Part shown: positions 51,280 through 61,395 of the stretch, piece by piece
Position numbering within the stretch: the stretch's first letter is position 1
How the letters are laid out: every line of letters starts with the position of its first letter
From: Acidobacteriota bacterium
GTDB lineage: Bacteria; Acidobacteriota; Blastocatellia; RBC074
Length of the DNA: 64,000 nucleotides
Reading direction: 5' to 3'
Assembly (NCBI GenBank): GCA_016196035.1
Contig: JACPYM010000107.1
Coordinates: 1-64,000 of the forward strand
The notes under the pieces: generated by a model
Told to the model about the DNA's origin: nothing
What the model saw: the letters and a program-made list of their open reading frames with translations, nothing else
Databases searched by the model: none
Translations under genes and position numbers: made by a program

Positions 51280-52926
51280 TCAGCTTACACCTGTGATGTG
51301 GCCCGCTTCATCCACATCCATCCGTGCAGCTTGCGGCACGCGCGGCAAGCCCGGCATCAACATCATCGAACCGGCCACCACCACCACGAAACCCGCGCCC
51401 GCCGCCAGATTGGCGTCGCTCACCGTTAACGGCCAGCCGGTGGGCGCGCCCAACAATTTAGGATTGTCTGTGATCGAGGATTGTGTTTTCGCCATACACA
51501 CCGGCAGTTGACCGTAACCCAGGTCAGTAAACTTCTTGAGCTTCTTGCGCGCTTCGGCTTCGAAGTAAACCGTCCCCGCGCCGTAGATTTCTTTGGCGAC
51601 ACGCTCGACTTTCTCTTCGAGACTGAGTGTAGCCTTGTAGAGCGAACAAACTTCCTCGGGATGACTGTGCTCAGCAATGGCAATGACCTTTTCGGCCAAT
51701 TCCATTGTGCCCGCGCCGCCTTCAGCAAAGACATTCACGATGGCGCTTTCGACCTGCTGCGCGCGGCAGAACGCTTGCACGACGGCCAATTGCTCAGGCG
51801 TATCGGTGGTGAAGCGGTTGATGGCGATGACCACTGGCACATTATATTTACGCAGGTTTTCAAGGTGTTTCGCCAGATTGGGCAAACCGCGTTCGATGGC
51901 TTCACAACTGAAATCATCTTTGACGCCGGGCGCGGAACCGTGCGCCGCCAATGCCCTGACCGTCGCGATCAAGACGGCCACCGAAGGTTTCAAACCCGAA
52001 TTCGGCATGGCGATGTCGAAGTACTTCTCCGCGCCCAGGTCAGCGCCAAAGCCGGATTCGTTGACGACGTACTCAGCCAGCTTCATGCCCATCCGTTGCG
52101 AGATGGCGCTGCTGGTGCCGTGCGCGATGTTGGCAAACGGGCCTGTGTGCACCAGCGCGGGCACGTGTTCGGTCGTTTGCGCCAGGTTCGGCAGAATCGC
52201 GTCGTTGAGCAAGACAAGCAGCGCGCCCGTGACTTTCAAATCGCCCGCGCGAATCGGCTGACCATCCAGACTCAAACCGACGACGATGTTGTCTAAACGC
52301 TGCCGCAAATCAGCGCGCGACTTCGCCAGACCCATAATCGCCATGATTTCTGACGCCGCCGTGATGACGAAGCCCGTCTCGCGCGGCACGCCGTTCAGCT
52401 TGCCGCCCAGGCCGACGATGATATGGCGCAACGCGCGGTCATTCATATCCATCGCGCGCGGCCAGAAGATGTTGTCCACATCAAAACGCAATTCATTGCC
52501 GAAATGCAGATGCGTATCAATCGCGGCGGCCAGTAAATTGTGCGCCGAGGTGATCGCGTGAAAGTCGCCGGTGAAATGCAGATTGATGCGTTCGGCAGGC
52601 AAAACCTGCGATTGGCCGCCGCCGGTCGCGCCGCCTTTCAAACCGAAGACCGGGCCAAGCGAAGGTTCGCGCAGCGTCGCAATCGCTTGTTTGCCGTGGC
52701 GGGCGAGGGCTTGCGAAAGGCCGATGGAAACGACGGTCTTGCCTTCGCCATGACTGGTCGGCGTCATCGCCGTGACCATCACCAGCTTGCCACGGCTGGG
52801 CCGCGTTTCATCAGTCAACAAAGCGAGTTTGAGCTTGGCGGTGTGTTCGCCGTAATAAACGAGATGCTCATCGGATAATTGCAGTTTTTCCACGATCTCG
52901 CGGATGGGTAACATTGGTGCAGCCAT
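51280..52926 (-). CDS. fhs: Formate-tetrahydrofolate ligase
   Basis: 548 residues from the ATG at 52926, behind AGGAG. The protein matches Fhs end to end: P-loop-like TPTSHGEGKTVVSIGLSQAL, EPSLGPVFGLKGGATGGG, NRFTTDTPEQ, and GAPTGWPLTVSDANLAAGAGFVVVVAG. It forms 10-formyl-THF from formate, THF and ATP. The stem of a family A repeat lies 20 bases upstream of its start. The following gene on the same strand is the ATP-grasp enzyme. Confidence 0.97.
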   Translation of the reverse strand: MAAPMLPIREIVEKLQLSDEHLVYYGEHTAKLKLALLTDETRPSRGKLVMVTAMTPTSHGEGKTVVSIGLSQALARHGKQAIATLREPSLGPVFGLKGGATGGGQSQVLPAERINLHFTGDFHAITSAHNLLAAAIDTHLHFGNELRFDVDNIFWPRAMDMNDRALRHIIVGLGGKLNGVPRETGFVITAASEIMAIMGLAKSRADLRQRLDNIVVGLSLDGQPIRAGDLKVTGALLVLLNDAILPNLAQTTEHVPALVHTGPFANIAHGTSSAISQRMGMKLAEYVVNESGFGADLGAEKYFDIAMPNSGLKPSVAVLIATVRALAAHGSAPGVKDDFSCEAIERGLPNLAKHLENLRKYNVPVVIAINRFTTDTPEQLAVVQAFCRAQQVESAIVNVFAEGGAGTMELAEKVIAIAEHSHPEEVCSLYKATLSLEEKVERVAKEIYGAGTVYFEAEARKKLKKFTDLGYGQLPVCMAKTQSSITDNPKLLGAPTGWPLTVSDANLAAGAGFVVVVAGSMMLMPGLPRVPQAARMDVDEAGHITGVS

Positions 52927-52946
52927 AAAAGGACTCCTATGAAAAT

Positions 52947-53073
52947 GTACAGCAGGCTGCCAGCCTGCTGCGTTTCCCGCGCTTCGTACAAAGTGAAGGT
53001 CAGTGGCCAGCCAATTGTGTTTCCTTCGCTTCGCACAACTTGACGGCCTCAGCAGGCTGGCAGCCTGCTGTAC
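52947..53073. repeat. REPIN-like element, family A, copy 3
   Basis: GTACAGCAGGCTGCCAGCCTGCTG at 52947-52970 and its exact reverse complement at 53050-53073 enclose 79 bases. Each arm is itself palindromic. The right arm overlaps the 3' end of the cysteine-synthase-like gene and provides its stop codon. Confidence 0.9.
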
Positions 53074-54173
53074 AACGCCGCCGATTGAAACGCACTCTCG
53101 TTGTCTTCCAAACACGTCAGACAAACGCGGTTGAACGCTTCGTAATATGACAACTCAATGTCGGGCGCGAGATAGCCATCTCTGACCGGCTCAGCGCGCA
53201 ACAAATCAGTGCTCAGATACTTTTTGTTGCTGTCGGCAAACACCGTGGCGACGACGGCATCCGCGCCCAGCCGCTCCTGCGCCAGCAACGCGGCGATGAA
53301 ATTCGCGCCGGAGGAAATGCCTACGCCCAGGCCCAGTTGCGCGGCCAGCTTTTGCGCCATCAGAATCGCATCGCCATCCGGCACGGCCAGCACGTCATCA
53401 AGCTGATCGAGTTCGACAATGGCCGGAATGAATTCGTCAGAGATGCCTTGAATGCGATGGTGGCCGACTTTGTGACCGGTCGTCAGCGTCGGCGATTCCG
53501 CCGGTTCGACCGGATGCAACTTGAGCGTGGGACATTGGCTGCGCAAATAACGGCCCGCGCCCATGATCGTGCCGCCCGTGCCCACGCCCGCGACAAAGGC
53601 AGCGGGCGTGAGACCGTGCTGGCGCAATTGCTGCCAGATTTCAGGGCCGGTCATTTGCCGGTGCGCTTCGACATTGGCTTCGTTGGAAAACTGGCAGGGC
53701 AGGAAAACGTTGTCGCGTTGTTCGGCCAACTCTTCGGTCTTGTTGATGCTGCCGAGGAAGCCGCCTTGTTCGCGGCTGACCGGCACGATTTGCGCGCCAA
53801 AGGCGCGGATGAGTTTGACGCGCTCTTCGCTCATCCAATCGGGCATGAAAATTACGACCTGATGACCGAGCGCGCGCCCGATGGCGGCAAACGAAATGCC
53901 CGTGTTCCCGCTGGTCGCTTCGGCAATCGTATCGCCGGGGTGAATGCGCGCTTCCAGATAAGCGCGGCGCAAAATGTGAAAGGCCATGCGGTCTTTGATG
54001 CTGCCGGTCAGATTCAGATTTTCGGCTTTGGCATAAAGCACGCGCGGCTGCCCGCGCAAGCGAAAGTGCACGGCCAGCAGCGGCGTGTTGCCAATCAATG
54101 GTTTCAAGTTGCGAAAGCGGGTTGCAATTGCCGCTGGTATTAGTGAAGCATTGGTGAGCGTAGTTGGCGTCAT
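53049..54173 (-). CDS. PLP-dependent cysteine-synthase-like enzyme
   Basis: 374 residues from the ATG at 54173. Fold type II PLP enzyme of the CysK/CBS group: PLIGNTPLL, internal aldimine Lys60 in [19 protein letters not shown] substrate loop, and phosphate-binding [10 protein letters not shown]. The C-terminal extension (about residues 310-374) includes [14 protein letters not shown] and ends in ALYSRLPAC, the last residues being encoded by a REPIN arm. Likely makes cysteine or a related beta-substituted amino acid. Upstream of fhs on the same strand. Confidence 0.88.
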   Translation of the reverse strand: MTPTTLTNASLIPAAIATRFRNLKPLIGNTPLLAVHFRLRGQPRVLYAKAENLNLTGSIKDRMAFHILRRAYLEARIHPGDTIAEATSGNTGISFAAIGRALGHQVVIFMPDWMSEERVKLIRAFGAQIVPVSREQGGFLGSINKTEELAEQRDNVFLPCQFSNEANVEAHRQMTGPEIWQQLRQHGLTPAAFVAGVGTGGTIMGAGRYLRSQCPTLKLHPVEPAESPTLTTGHKVGHHRIQGISDEFIPAIVELDQLDDVLAVPDGDAILMAQKLAAQLGLGVGISSGANFIAALLAQERLGADAVVATVFADSNKKYLSTDLLRAEPVRDGYLAPDIELSYYEAFNRVCLTCLEDNESAFQSAALYSRLPAC

Positions 54174-54335
54174 AAAAGTCTGGCGTAAGTTTGCGCAAGC
54201 ACAGTTGTGAATTTGCGCAATCCCTGGAAATCTTCCCCACAGAAAACTACTTCCGGTGAGGAACCATTCGGAGAATTCCACAATGCAAAAGCTGCACCGG
54301 GCCGCTACAACTCGCATGACAGAAAGAGCAATGCT

Positions 54336-55292
54336 ATGACAACTATCAAAAAACCGGGCAAAAAGACCACGCCGTTTGGCGCGCTCGAAACACTGGACGC
54401 GCATGCGCATTTCTTTTCGCAACGCTTTCTCGAAACGTTAATCAGCCAATCCCCTGCTTTGCGCAGCGAACCTGACCCGCTGGCGCGCGCCGCCGCGTTG
54501 ACCGGTTGGGCGCTGCCGCCCGCTGATCCCGCCGCATTGGCGACGATCTGGAAAGACGAACTCGACCGGCACGAAATCGCCGCCGCGCTGTTGATGGCAA
54601 GTGTGCCCGGCGATGAGGAATCCATCGCCGCCGCCGTGGCCGCTTATCCCGACCGCATCTTTGGCGGCTTCTTTCTCAATCCAACCCAACCCGATGTTGA
54701 AGCGCGCGTGCGCCGGGCGCTGGATGAATTGAAGCTGCGCGTCGTGTGCCTGTTCCCGGCGATGTTCCATTTCTCGATGGCTGAGAACGAAGGCGCGCGG
54801 GCGGCGGTCGCGTTGGTCAGCGAACGTCCGGGCACGGCGGTGTTTGTGCATTGCGGCGCGCTGTCTGTCGGCGCACGCAAGAAACTGGGACTGCCCAGCC
54901 GTTTTGATCTGCGGTACTCGAATCCGCTGGATGTGTACAAACTGGCGGCGGAATTCCCGGCGGCCAAATTCATCATTCCGCATTTCGGCGGCGGGATGTT
55001 GCGCGAGGCGCTGCTGCTGGCCGATCTGTGCCCGAACGTGTATCTGGACACCTCAAGCAGCAACAAGTGGATGCCATACGAAGGGCTGGATTTGGTGACA
55101 GTCTTCAGACGCGCGCTGGCTGTGGTGGGGCACGAACGTTTGCTGTTCGGTTCAGACTCATCGTTCTTCCCGCGCGGCTGGGTGAGCGCGGTGTTTTACG
55201 GGCAGGTCAATGCCCTGTTGGAACTGGGCGTGAGCGAAGAACAGGCGCAGGCGATTTTCGGCGGTAATTTGCGGCGCTTGTTACAAGCGTAG
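54336..55292 (+). CDS. Amidohydrolase-family metal-dependent hydrolase (amidohydrolase 2 type)
   Basis: 318 residues from the ATG at 54336. TIM-barrel amidohydrolase: HxH in [41 protein letters not shown] and the catalytic Asp in [12 protein letters not shown]. This is the COG2159 layout, whose members hydrolyse or decarboxylate diverse carboxylic substrates. Substrate unknown. It is divergent from the cysteine-synthase-like gene and convergent with hypE, 22 bases apart. Confidence 0.85.
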   Translation: MTTIKKPGKKTTPFGALETLDAHAHFFSQRFLETLISQSPALRSEPDPLARAAALTGWALPPADPAALATIWKDELDRHEIAAALLMASVPGDEESIAAAVAAYPDRIFGGFFLNPTQPDVEARVRRALDELKLRVVCLFPAMFHFSMAENEGARAAVALVSERPGTAVFVHCGALSVGARKKLGLPSRFDLRYSNPLDVYKLAAEFPAAKFIIPHFGGGMLREALLLADLCPNVYLDTSSSNKWMPYEGLDLVTVFRRALAVVGHERLLFGSDSSFFPRGWVSAVFYGQVNALLELGVSEEQAQAIFGGNLRRLLQA

Positions 55293-55314
55293 GAAAGATA
55301 AGCCGCGAAGCGAT

Positions 55315-56355
55315 TCAGCAAATGCGCGGCAATTGTTCGCCGCTGAACATGTCTACGATGCGCGTGGCGCCGATGCGGCTTTTGAGCGTGACCAACGGTT
55401 GCGCCGATTCACTAACTTGCCCGATCAATCGCGCACCAGCCGGCAACACATCTAACGCCTGTTCAGCCTGTTCAAACGGCACAAAGGCGATGAAGCGGCC
55501 CTCGTTCGCCAGATAGAGCGGATCAAGCCCTAGAATCTCACACGCGCCGCGCACGTCTTCGCGCACAGTCAAAGCGCGCTCTTCGAGATTGATTTGACGC
55601 TGTGCCGTTTCGGCGATTTCGACCAGCGCGCTCGCCAATCCGCCGCGCGTCAGATCGCGCAGGCAGTGCACTTCGATGCCCGCGTTCAACAACGCCTGCA
55701 CCTCGCCATGAAGCGGCGCGCAATCGCTGGCGATCTCGCTTTCAAATTCCAAGCCTTCGCGTTGCGCCATGATCGCAATGCCGTGGCGGCCCAGATCGCC
55801 GTTGAGCAGGATGGCATCGCCCGCTTGCACGCGGCGCGGTTCGATTTGCAGGGCGTGTTCAACGACGCCCACACCCGCCGTGTTGATGAAGATGCCGTCG
55901 CCTTTGCCTTTGTCTACGACCTTGGTGTCGCCAGTCACCAGTTGCACGCCCGCCGCGTTCGCCGCTTGCCGCATGGATTGCACGACGCGCCAGAGCGTCT
56001 CCATCGGCAAGCCTTCTTCCAGGATGAAGCCACAACTCAGATACAACGGACGCGCGCCGCACATCGCCAGATCGTTGACCGTGCCGTTTATCGCCAGCGT
56101 GCCGATGTCTCCGCCAGGAAAAAACAAAGGGCGCACGACATACGAATCAGTCGTGAACGCCAGCCGCGCGCCACCGATGTCGAGCGTCGCGCCATCGTGC
56201 CGCGCGCCGAGCAAAGGATTGGCGAATGCCGGCACAATGACATTCTCAAGCAGTTGATGCATGAGCTTGCCGCCGCCGCCGTGTGCCAACAACACTTGTG
56301 GGTATTGCTGAATCGGCAGTGGGCAGGTGAGCGCGAAATCTTCTGCAAAACTCAT
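55315..56355 (-). CDS. hypE: Hydrogenase maturation protein HypE
   Basis: 346 residues, normal length. N-terminal [24 protein letters not shown]-binding PurM-like core [24 protein letters not shown], and the essential C-terminal Cys in the PRIC terminus, which carries the carbamoyl/cyanate group. Works with HypF to make CN ligands for the NiFe site. Separated from hypD by the gene for a small membrane protein. All hyp genes here share the minus strand. Confidence 0.97.
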   Translation of the reverse strand: MSFAEDFALTCPLPIQQYPQVLLAHGGGGKLMHQLLENVIVPAFANPLLGARHDGATLDIGGARLAFTTDSYVVRPLFFPGGDIGTLAINGTVNDLAMCGARPLYLSCGFILEEGLPMETLWRVVQSMRQAANAAGVQLVTGDTKVVDKGKGDGIFINTAGVGVVEHALQIEPRRVQAGDAILLNGDLGRHGIAIMAQREGLEFESEIASDCAPLHGEVQALLNAGIEVHCLRDLTRGGLASALVEIAETAQRQINLEERALTVREDVRGACEILGLDPLYLANEGRFIAFVPFEQAEQALDVLPAGARLIGQVSESAQPLVTLKSRIGATRIVDMFSGEQLPRIC

Positions 56356-56371
56356 TTGAATCCCTCGCTGA

Positions 56372-56749
56372 CTATGTGCGGTGTTGTTCCAGCGCCACGC
56401 CGAGGCCCGTCGTGATGGCGGGAATCATCAGATAGGTCAAGCCGATGTCCATCATGTATTGCGCCAACGGCATCTTCATCGGCCCTTGCATGAACATCAG
56501 CAAATCAATGCCGAGATTGATGACGAACCAGACAATGCCAATCGTTAGCCCTTCGGCGATAAACCGCAGCTTGATCTGTTTGAAATAGAGCACTGCCAAC
56601 CAGGTGGTCGAACTGGCGACCGTGACGGCCATAATCGTTTCAAAAAACGCGCGATTCGACTCGCGCAATTTGAAGATCAGGATGGCGACCACGAACGGGA
56701 TCAACCAACTCAAAAAGCCTAAAAGTAAAAGCCTCGTCTTTTTCTGCAT
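56372..56749 (-). CDS. Four-helix membrane protein of unknown function in the hyp operon
   Basis: 125 residues from the ATG at 56749, behind GGAGAA. Four predicted membrane helices ([78 protein letters not shown]) with short loops and no cysteine or histidine-rich motif. It is placed 24 bases after hypD and 16 bases before hypE, so it belongs to the operon. I do not recognise the family. Nickel uptake is a tempting idea but no known nickel-permease motif is seen. Confidence 0.75.
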   Translation of the reverse strand: MQKKTRLLLLGFLSWLIPFVVAILIFKLRESNRAFFETIMAVTVASSTTWLAVLYFKQIKLRFIAEGLTIGIVWFVINLGIDLLMFMQGPMKMPLAQYMMDIGLTYLMIPAITTGLGVALEQHRT

Positions 56750-56773
56750 CGCGATTCTCCTTTCACTCACTGG

Positions 56774-57886
56774 CTATCTTGCTTGTGCGCCCACGGCGGC
56801 CTGCAACCGGCGATAGCGGTAATAGGCCGCGCACGCGCCTTCGTTGGAAACCATCGGCGCGCCCAACGGCCTTTCGGGCGTGCAGCGCGCACCGAAGGCT
56901 GGACATTCGTGGGGTTTCTGAATGCCTTGCAGCACCAGCCCGCTGATGCATTCGGAATCCTCTGCCGCCGTGTAATCAGCGACGCCAAAGCGCACGCCCG
57001 CGTCAAAGGCCGCGTAACGCTCCGTCAAGCCCAACCCGCTTTGCGGAATCTCGCCGATGCCGCGCCACTTGCGCGGGACGATGCGGAAGACTTCCTGAAT
57101 GATTTGTTGCGCGGGCACATTGCCGTCGCGCCGCACCGAACGCGCGTATTGGTTCTCGACCGCGGCACGGCCTTCTTCCAATTGCCGCACGCACATCAGC
57201 ACGCCTTGCAAAATGTCCAGCGGCTCAAAGCCCGTCACGACAATCGGCACGTTGTAGTGCACCGCTAGCGGTTCGTATTCGCTGTAACCCATCACCGTGC
57301 ACACGTGTCCGGCGGCGAGGAAGCCTTGCACGCGGCACGCCGGCGATGACAGCAACGCCTCCATCGCAGGCGGCACCAGCACGTGCGAGACGAGCACCGA
57401 AAAGTTTTCGATGCCTTGCTGCGCGGCTTGATACACGGCCATCGCATTGGCGGGCGCGGTCGTTTCAAAGCCCACGGCAAAAAAGACGACTTGCTTGTCA
57501 GGGTTGGCTTGGGCGAGTTTCAAACAATCAAGTGGCGAATAAACGATGCGCACGTCGCCGCCGCTGGCTTTGACCATAAACAAATCGCGCGCGGTGCCCG
57601 GCACGCGCAGCATGTCGCCGAACGAACAGAAGATGACTTCGGGGCGCGCGGCAATCGCCAGTGCTTGATCAATCAGTTCGACCGGCGTGACGCACACCGG
57701 GCAGCCGGGGCCGTGGACGAGCGTGATTTCGCGCGGCAGCAATTCGTCAAGACCGTATTTGACGATGGCGTGCGTTTGGCCGCCGCAGATTTCCATCAGC
57801 GTCCACGGGCGCGTCGTGAGGCGCGCGATGGCTTGCGCGTATTCCTGCGCCAATTCCGGGTCGCGGTATTCGTCAATGAATTTCAT
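56774..57886 (-). CDS. hypD: Hydrogenase maturation protein HypD
   Basis: 370 residues. Signature motifs C34-GGQTH and GPGC62-PVC65, [28 protein letters not shown], and the C-terminal [4Fe-4S] region with [27 protein letters not shown]. It is the scaffold with HypC where the Fe(CN)2CO unit is assembled. Its start overlaps the end of hypC by 14 bases, indicating coupling. Confidence 0.97.
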   Translation of the reverse strand: MKFIDEYRDPELAQEYAQAIARLTTRPWTLMEICGGQTHAIVKYGLDELLPREITLVHGPGCPVCVTPVELIDQALAIAARPEVIFCSFGDMLRVPGTARDLFMVKASGGDVRIVYSPLDCLKLAQANPDKQVVFFAVGFETTAPANAMAVYQAAQQGIENFSVLVSHVLVPPAMEALLSSPACRVQGFLAAGHVCTVMGYSEYEPLAVHYNVPIVVTGFEPLDILQGVLMCVRQLEEGRAAVENQYARSVRRDGNVPAQQIIQEVFRIVPRKWRGIGEIPQSGLGLTERYAAFDAGVRFGVADYTAAEDSECISGLVLQGIQKPHECPAFGARCTPERPLGAPMVSNEGACAAYYRYRRLQAAVGAQAR

Positions 57887-58136
57887 CGGCGGCCTCCATC
57901 TCCAACTCTTCCAATTCGCCGATGGATTTCAGATAGCGGAAGACCTGTTGCGCCTCCGCTTCGTCTACTTTGCTGATGGCGAAGCCGACGTGCACGATGA
58001 CGTAATCGCCGACGGCGGCTTCGGGCACGTAACTCAGATTGACCTGTTTGACGATGCCGCCGAAATTGACTTTGCCGCTGCGCAGCACGTCTTCACCGAC
58101 AATGCTGACAATTTGACCGGGCACGGATAGACACAT
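57873..58136 (-). CDS. hypC: Hydrogenase assembly chaperone HypC
   Basis: 87 residues from the ATG at 58136. Begins [12 protein letters not shown], with the essential Cys2 that holds the iron unit, then [22 protein letters not shown] typical of HypC/HupF. The acidic C-terminal tail overlaps hypD. It transfers the Fe(CN)2CO group from HypD to the large subunit. hypF ends 5 bases upstream. Confidence 0.97.
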   Translation of the reverse strand: MCLSVPGQIVSIVGEDVLRSGKVNFGGIVKQVNLSYVPEAAVGDYVIVHVGFAISKVDEAEAQQVFRYLKSIGELEELEMEAADEIH

Positions 58137-58141
58137 TGCGT

Positions 58142-60487
58142 TTACTCCTTGGGCCACAGCGCCAGCGCCGCCAATTGCCCCAGCGCGATGCCGCCGTCGT
58201 TGGGCGGAATGCGTTGATGCCAGTACGGACGGAAGCCCGCGCTTTGCAGTTGTTGCACGGCGCGTTCGAGCAGGTATTTGTTTTGAAAGCAACCGCCACT
58301 CAACGCCACGCGCGCTTCGCCGATGCGTTCGGCCAACGCGACGATGGCGTCGGCGAGCGTGTTGTGAAACTTCGCCGCGAGGTGGTTGGTCATTTGCCCC
58401 GCGCACACATCATCCAGCAAAGCGCGCATCAACGGCTCCCAATCAAAGAGGAGTGCGGAGTGCGGAGTGCGGAGTGCGGATTCGGTTAAGCGGAATGGAT
58501 AGGTTTCGTCTGTTGCGGTTTCTGTCGCGGCAAACTCCAACTCCAGCGCGGCTTGGCCTTCAAAGCACACTTCCTGCCGCAGGCCGAGTAACGCCGCAAC
58601 GGCGTCGAATAAGCGACCCGCGCTGGAAGTGCGCGGGCAATTTAGTTGGCGTTGCAACATCGCGCGCAGCACATCCAGTTCCTGTTTTGTACAAGCGCGC
58701 ACGGGCGAGAGTTCGCGTTTGGCGAACAGTTCGTCGCCAAAGATTTCGTAGAGCAAACCCAGCGCGATGCGACGTGGTCGGCGGATGGCGCTGTCGCCGC
58801 CAGGCAACGCAAAGGTGCGGAAATGCGCGGCGCGCTCAAAGCCCGCCTTTGTCACGCGCAAAAACTCGCCGCCCCAGATCGTGCCGTCCAAGCCGTAACC
58901 TGTGCCGTCCCACGCGACGCCCAGCACCGGCAGTTCGATTTCGTTCTCGGCGACGCAGGCCAGCACGTGCGCCAAATGATGTTGCACCGGCTGCGTTGGC
59001 AACTGTAGCGCACGCGCGTATTGCGTCGAGAGGTAATCGGGATGCGCATCACAGGCGACGGCTTGCGGCGGCGTTTCGTAAAGCCGTTCAAAGCTGCTGA
59101 TGACGTGCTGAAAGGCCGCGTAGGCTTGCGCCGTTTCCAGATCGCCGATGTGCTGGCTGACAAAAGCTGCGTTGCCGACGGCGAGCGCCACGGTATTTTT
59201 CAGATGCGCGCCGGTTGCCAACGCAGCGTGCGTTGGCTGTGGCAAATGAGTCTGCGGCAAATGAATCGGCAGCGGCGCATAACCGCGCGCGCGCCGCAAC
59301 ACGGCTTCGCGTCCGGCCAGCACGCGCGCGATGGAATCGTCTACGTGACGCGCAATCGGGCGGTTGTGCACGAGGAACAAATCGGCGATGCCGTGCAGGC
59401 GTTCCAACGCTTCGTGCTCATCAGTGCAGATCGGCTCATCCGACAAATTGCCGCTGGTGGCGACGACCGGGAATTGCAATTCGGCCAGCAACAAATGATG
59501 CAGCGGCGTGTACGGGAGCAGCACGCCCAGATACGGATTGCCGGGCGCAAGCAATGACGAGATTGCGGATTGCGGATTGCGGATTGCGGATTGGCGTTGG
59601 AGCAACACGATGGGCGCTTCGGGTGAACGCAGCAGGCGCGCTTCGATTGGCGTGACTGCGCATTCGGCTTCGACGGCGGCGAGCGCGGGGAACATCACGG
59701 CGAATGGTTTTTCTTCGCGATGCTTGCGTTGGCGCAAGGCGCGCACGGCTGCGTCATCGCGCGCATCCACCATCAGATGAAATCCGCCCAGCCCTTTGAC
59801 CGCGACGATTTGCCCGGCGCGTATAGCCTCGGCAGCGGCGAACAGTGCGGCGTGACGTTCAGCCAATACGTTGCCGGTTTCATCCCACAGCACCAACTGC
59901 GGGCCGCAATCTGGGCAGGCGTTGGGCTGCGCGTGAAAGCGGCGGTCACGCGGATCGTGGTATTCCGCCGCGCATGCGTCGCACATCGCAAAGCCGCGCA
60001 TCGTCGTGTTGGCGCGGTCATACGGCAAGGCTTCGATGATCGAAAAGCGCGGGCCGCAGTTGGTGCAGTTGGTGAACGGATAACGATAACGCCGGTTGGC
60101 GGGATCACGGATGTCGCGCAGGCAATCTTCACACGTGCCGGCATCGGGCAAGACGAGCGCGGTCTTTTGCCCGCCGGTTTCGCTCGGGCGAATTTCAAAT
60201 CCGACATAACCGCGCGGATCGAGCAATGACGGCTCCAGGCTTTGGATAAAGGCGCGCGGCGGCAGTTCTGTTTCGAGCCGCAACAAGAAAGCATCCAGCG
60301 TAGGGCGCGCGCCTTCGACTTCGATCTGCACACCTTGGGGTGAATTGTTGACCCAGCCGCACAAGCCCAATTCTGTCGCCAGGCGGAAAACGAAAGGCCG
60401 AAAGCCTACGCCTTGCACCGCGCCGCGAATCTGCACGCGCAAGCGAGCCGCTGAACCGGTTTGTTTCCGTTGCGCTTGCATCATCAT
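58142..60487 (-). CDS. hypF: Carbamoyltransferase HypF with two heptamer-encoded insertions
   Basis: 781 residues. N-terminal acylphosphatase domain (RGAVQGVGFRPFVFRLA), two zinc fingers (CEDCLRD...CTNCGPRFSI; CDACAAEYHDPRDRRFH...CPDCGP), YrdC-like domain (VAVKGLGGFHL) and Kae1-like C-terminal domain (HHLAHVLAC, SSAGRLFDAVAALLG, SGGCFQNKYLLE). Two loops are encoded by heptamer arrays: [13 protein letters not shown] before the APGNPYLG motif (59561-59594) and SALRTPHSALL (58451-58480) in the C-terminal domain. Both keep the frame and lie between conserved blocks, so activity is probably retained. It makes the carbamoyl group for HypE. Confidence 0.95.
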   Translation of the reverse strand: MMMQAQRKQTGSAARLRVQIRGAVQGVGFRPFVFRLATELGLCGWVNNSPQGVQIEVEGARPTLDAFLLRLETELPPRAFIQSLEPSLLDPRGYVGFEIRPSETGGQKTALVLPDAGTCEDCLRDIRDPANRRYRYPFTNCTNCGPRFSIIEALPYDRANTTMRGFAMCDACAAEYHDPRDRRFHAQPNACPDCGPQLVLWDETGNVLAERHAALFAAAEAIRAGQIVAVKGLGGFHLMVDARDDAAVRALRQRKHREEKPFAVMFPALAAVEAECAVTPIEARLLRSPEAPIVLLQRQSAIRNPQSAISSLLAPGNPYLGVLLPYTPLHHLLLAELQFPVVATSGNLSDEPICTDEHEALERLHGIADLFLVHNRPIARHVDDSIARVLAGREAVLRRARGYAPLPIHLPQTHLPQPTHAALATGAHLKNTVALAVGNAAFVSQHIGDLETAQAYAAFQHVISSFERLYETPPQAVACDAHPDYLSTQYARALQLPTQPVQHHLAHVLACVAENEIELPVLGVAWDGTGYGLDGTIWGGEFLRVTKAGFERAAHFRTFALPGGDSAIRRPRRIALGLLYEIFGDELFAKRELSPVRACTKQELDVLRAMLQRQLNCPRTSSAGRLFDAVAALLGLRQEVCFEGQAALELEFAATETATDETYPFRLTESALRTPHSALLFDWEPLMRALLDDVCAGQMTNHLAAKFHNTLADAIVALAERIGEARVALSGGCFQNKYLLERAVQQLQSAGFRPYWHQRIPPNDGGIALGQLAALALWPKE
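58451..58480. repeat. GAGTGCG heptamer array in hypF
   Basis: Four consecutive GAGTGCG units, read on the minus strand as RTPHSAL-type residues. The count changes the reading frame by one base per unit, so slippage here would inactivate hypF. Confidence 0.9.
59561..59594. repeat. ATTGCGG heptamer array in hypF
   Basis: Four or more ATTGCGG units; the coding strand reads CCGCAAT and gives QSAIRNP, the same peptide as in the array interrupting the RND pump gene at 40957-40982. Confidence 0.92.
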
Positions 60488-60948
60488 TCTGTTGCCAGCG
60501 AGATCACACGAAAGACAGGGATTTGCGCCGCGACTTTCTCGAACTCCGCCAGCGGCGCATCTTTGTCAACAGGCAGATGGCCGCGCGCACCGGGCGCGCG
60601 TTGCAAGTAAGCCTGCAAAATCGGGGCGCGTTGCGCGACGGGAATTTCTTCGAGCTGAACATTCTCAGTGCGACCGTGACACAACGTCGCCTTGCCGCCC
60701 GCCGCTTTTACGTTTTGCACCCAAGCTACCCGCGCTCCAAGCATGGACACGAGGTAGCGCTCGCCTTCGCTGCAAACCATGACGAGCGGCAGGCTGTGCT
60801 TGCGACCGGATTTCCTGCCCAACACTTCCAGCGTGACCAGATAATTCGGCGCAATCCCCAGCGCGTGAATTGCGGCCCAGCCACGGTTGATTACAGACGC
60901 CATCCAATTGGGGCGACCGCCGCGATAGAGCCACTGCTTGAGCTTCAT
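60484..60948 (-). CDS. Deazaflavin-dependent nitroreductase family protein (DDN/PF04075 type)
   Basis: 154 residues. Matches the small split-barrel family that includes mycobacterial Ddn: an N-terminal helix ending GRPNWMASVINRGWAAIHALG, then YLVTLEVLGRKSGRKHSLPLVMV and GERYLVSMLGARVAWVQNVKAAGGKATL. Members use F420H2 or related flavins to reduce quinones or nitro compounds. Its stop overlaps the hypF start by 4 bases, so it is co-translated with the hydrogenase maturation genes. A link with hydrogen metabolism is inferred from this overlap only. Confidence 0.8.
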   Translation of the reverse strand: MKLKQWLYRGGRPNWMASVINRGWAAIHALGIAPNYLVTLEVLGRKSGRKHSLPLVMVCSEGERYLVSMLGARVAWVQNVKAAGGKATLCHGRTENVQLEEIPVAQRAPILQAYLQRAPGARGHLPVDKDAPLAEFEKVAAQIPVFRVISLATE

Positions 60949-61395
60949 ATAGTTTTTAAGAAAAAGAATTTCTTCCTGTAAAAAATTCGTGGCTGCGGTG
61001 CGTGTGGCAGCAGGTGTTTAGAGTTCCGCCTTTAGGCGGTCCGCACGCCGCTGGCGCGAAATACGGCGCGACGCGCCCCTGACCGCTTAAAGGCGGAACT
61101 CTAAACACCTGCTGCCGTGGTCGCTGACGTCCGTGATCGCCGGGCACCGAAATATTTACAGAAAGAAGAATTTCCAAAAAGCCCCAAAGGGACGGCCAGC
61201 CAACAGCCCAGGGTGAAGCCCTGCGGGGGCGTGCAAATGGTTCGGCCAGCCCTGAAGGGGCGCCACAAGCTGCCGCCCCTTCAGGGCTTCGCACGACGAC
61301 TCAATCTGCGTCCTAGGGCTGCACACCAGGCTGTTGGCTGACGCTCCGTTGGAGCTTGCTATGGAAATTCTTTTTCTTGCAGTCTATAGCTTGAA
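60949..61395. repeat. Intergenic repeat cluster between hypB and the DDN-type gene (family B copy 2 and others)
   Basis: 447 bases without coding signal. 61006-61040 pairs with 61082-61116 (family B, AGTTCCGCCTTTAGGCGGT core, compare 11385-11493). Outer pairs are AGAAAAAGAATTTC (60959-60972) against 61364-61377, and a TTTACAG...GAATTT block near 61153-61171. A further GC-rich repeat with CAGCCCTGAAGGGGC-type palindromes fills 61180-61350. Confidence 0.8.

Noticed and set aside
51280-53124. Upstream extension of fhs to 53124
   Set aside because: It would be translated from the family A repeat; the ATG at 52926 has a proper ribosome-binding site and matches the family N-terminus.
58451-59594. 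CRISPR-like impression from regularly repeated short units
   Set aside because: Units are 7 bases with no spacers and lie inside hypF; there are no cas genes anywhere in the window.
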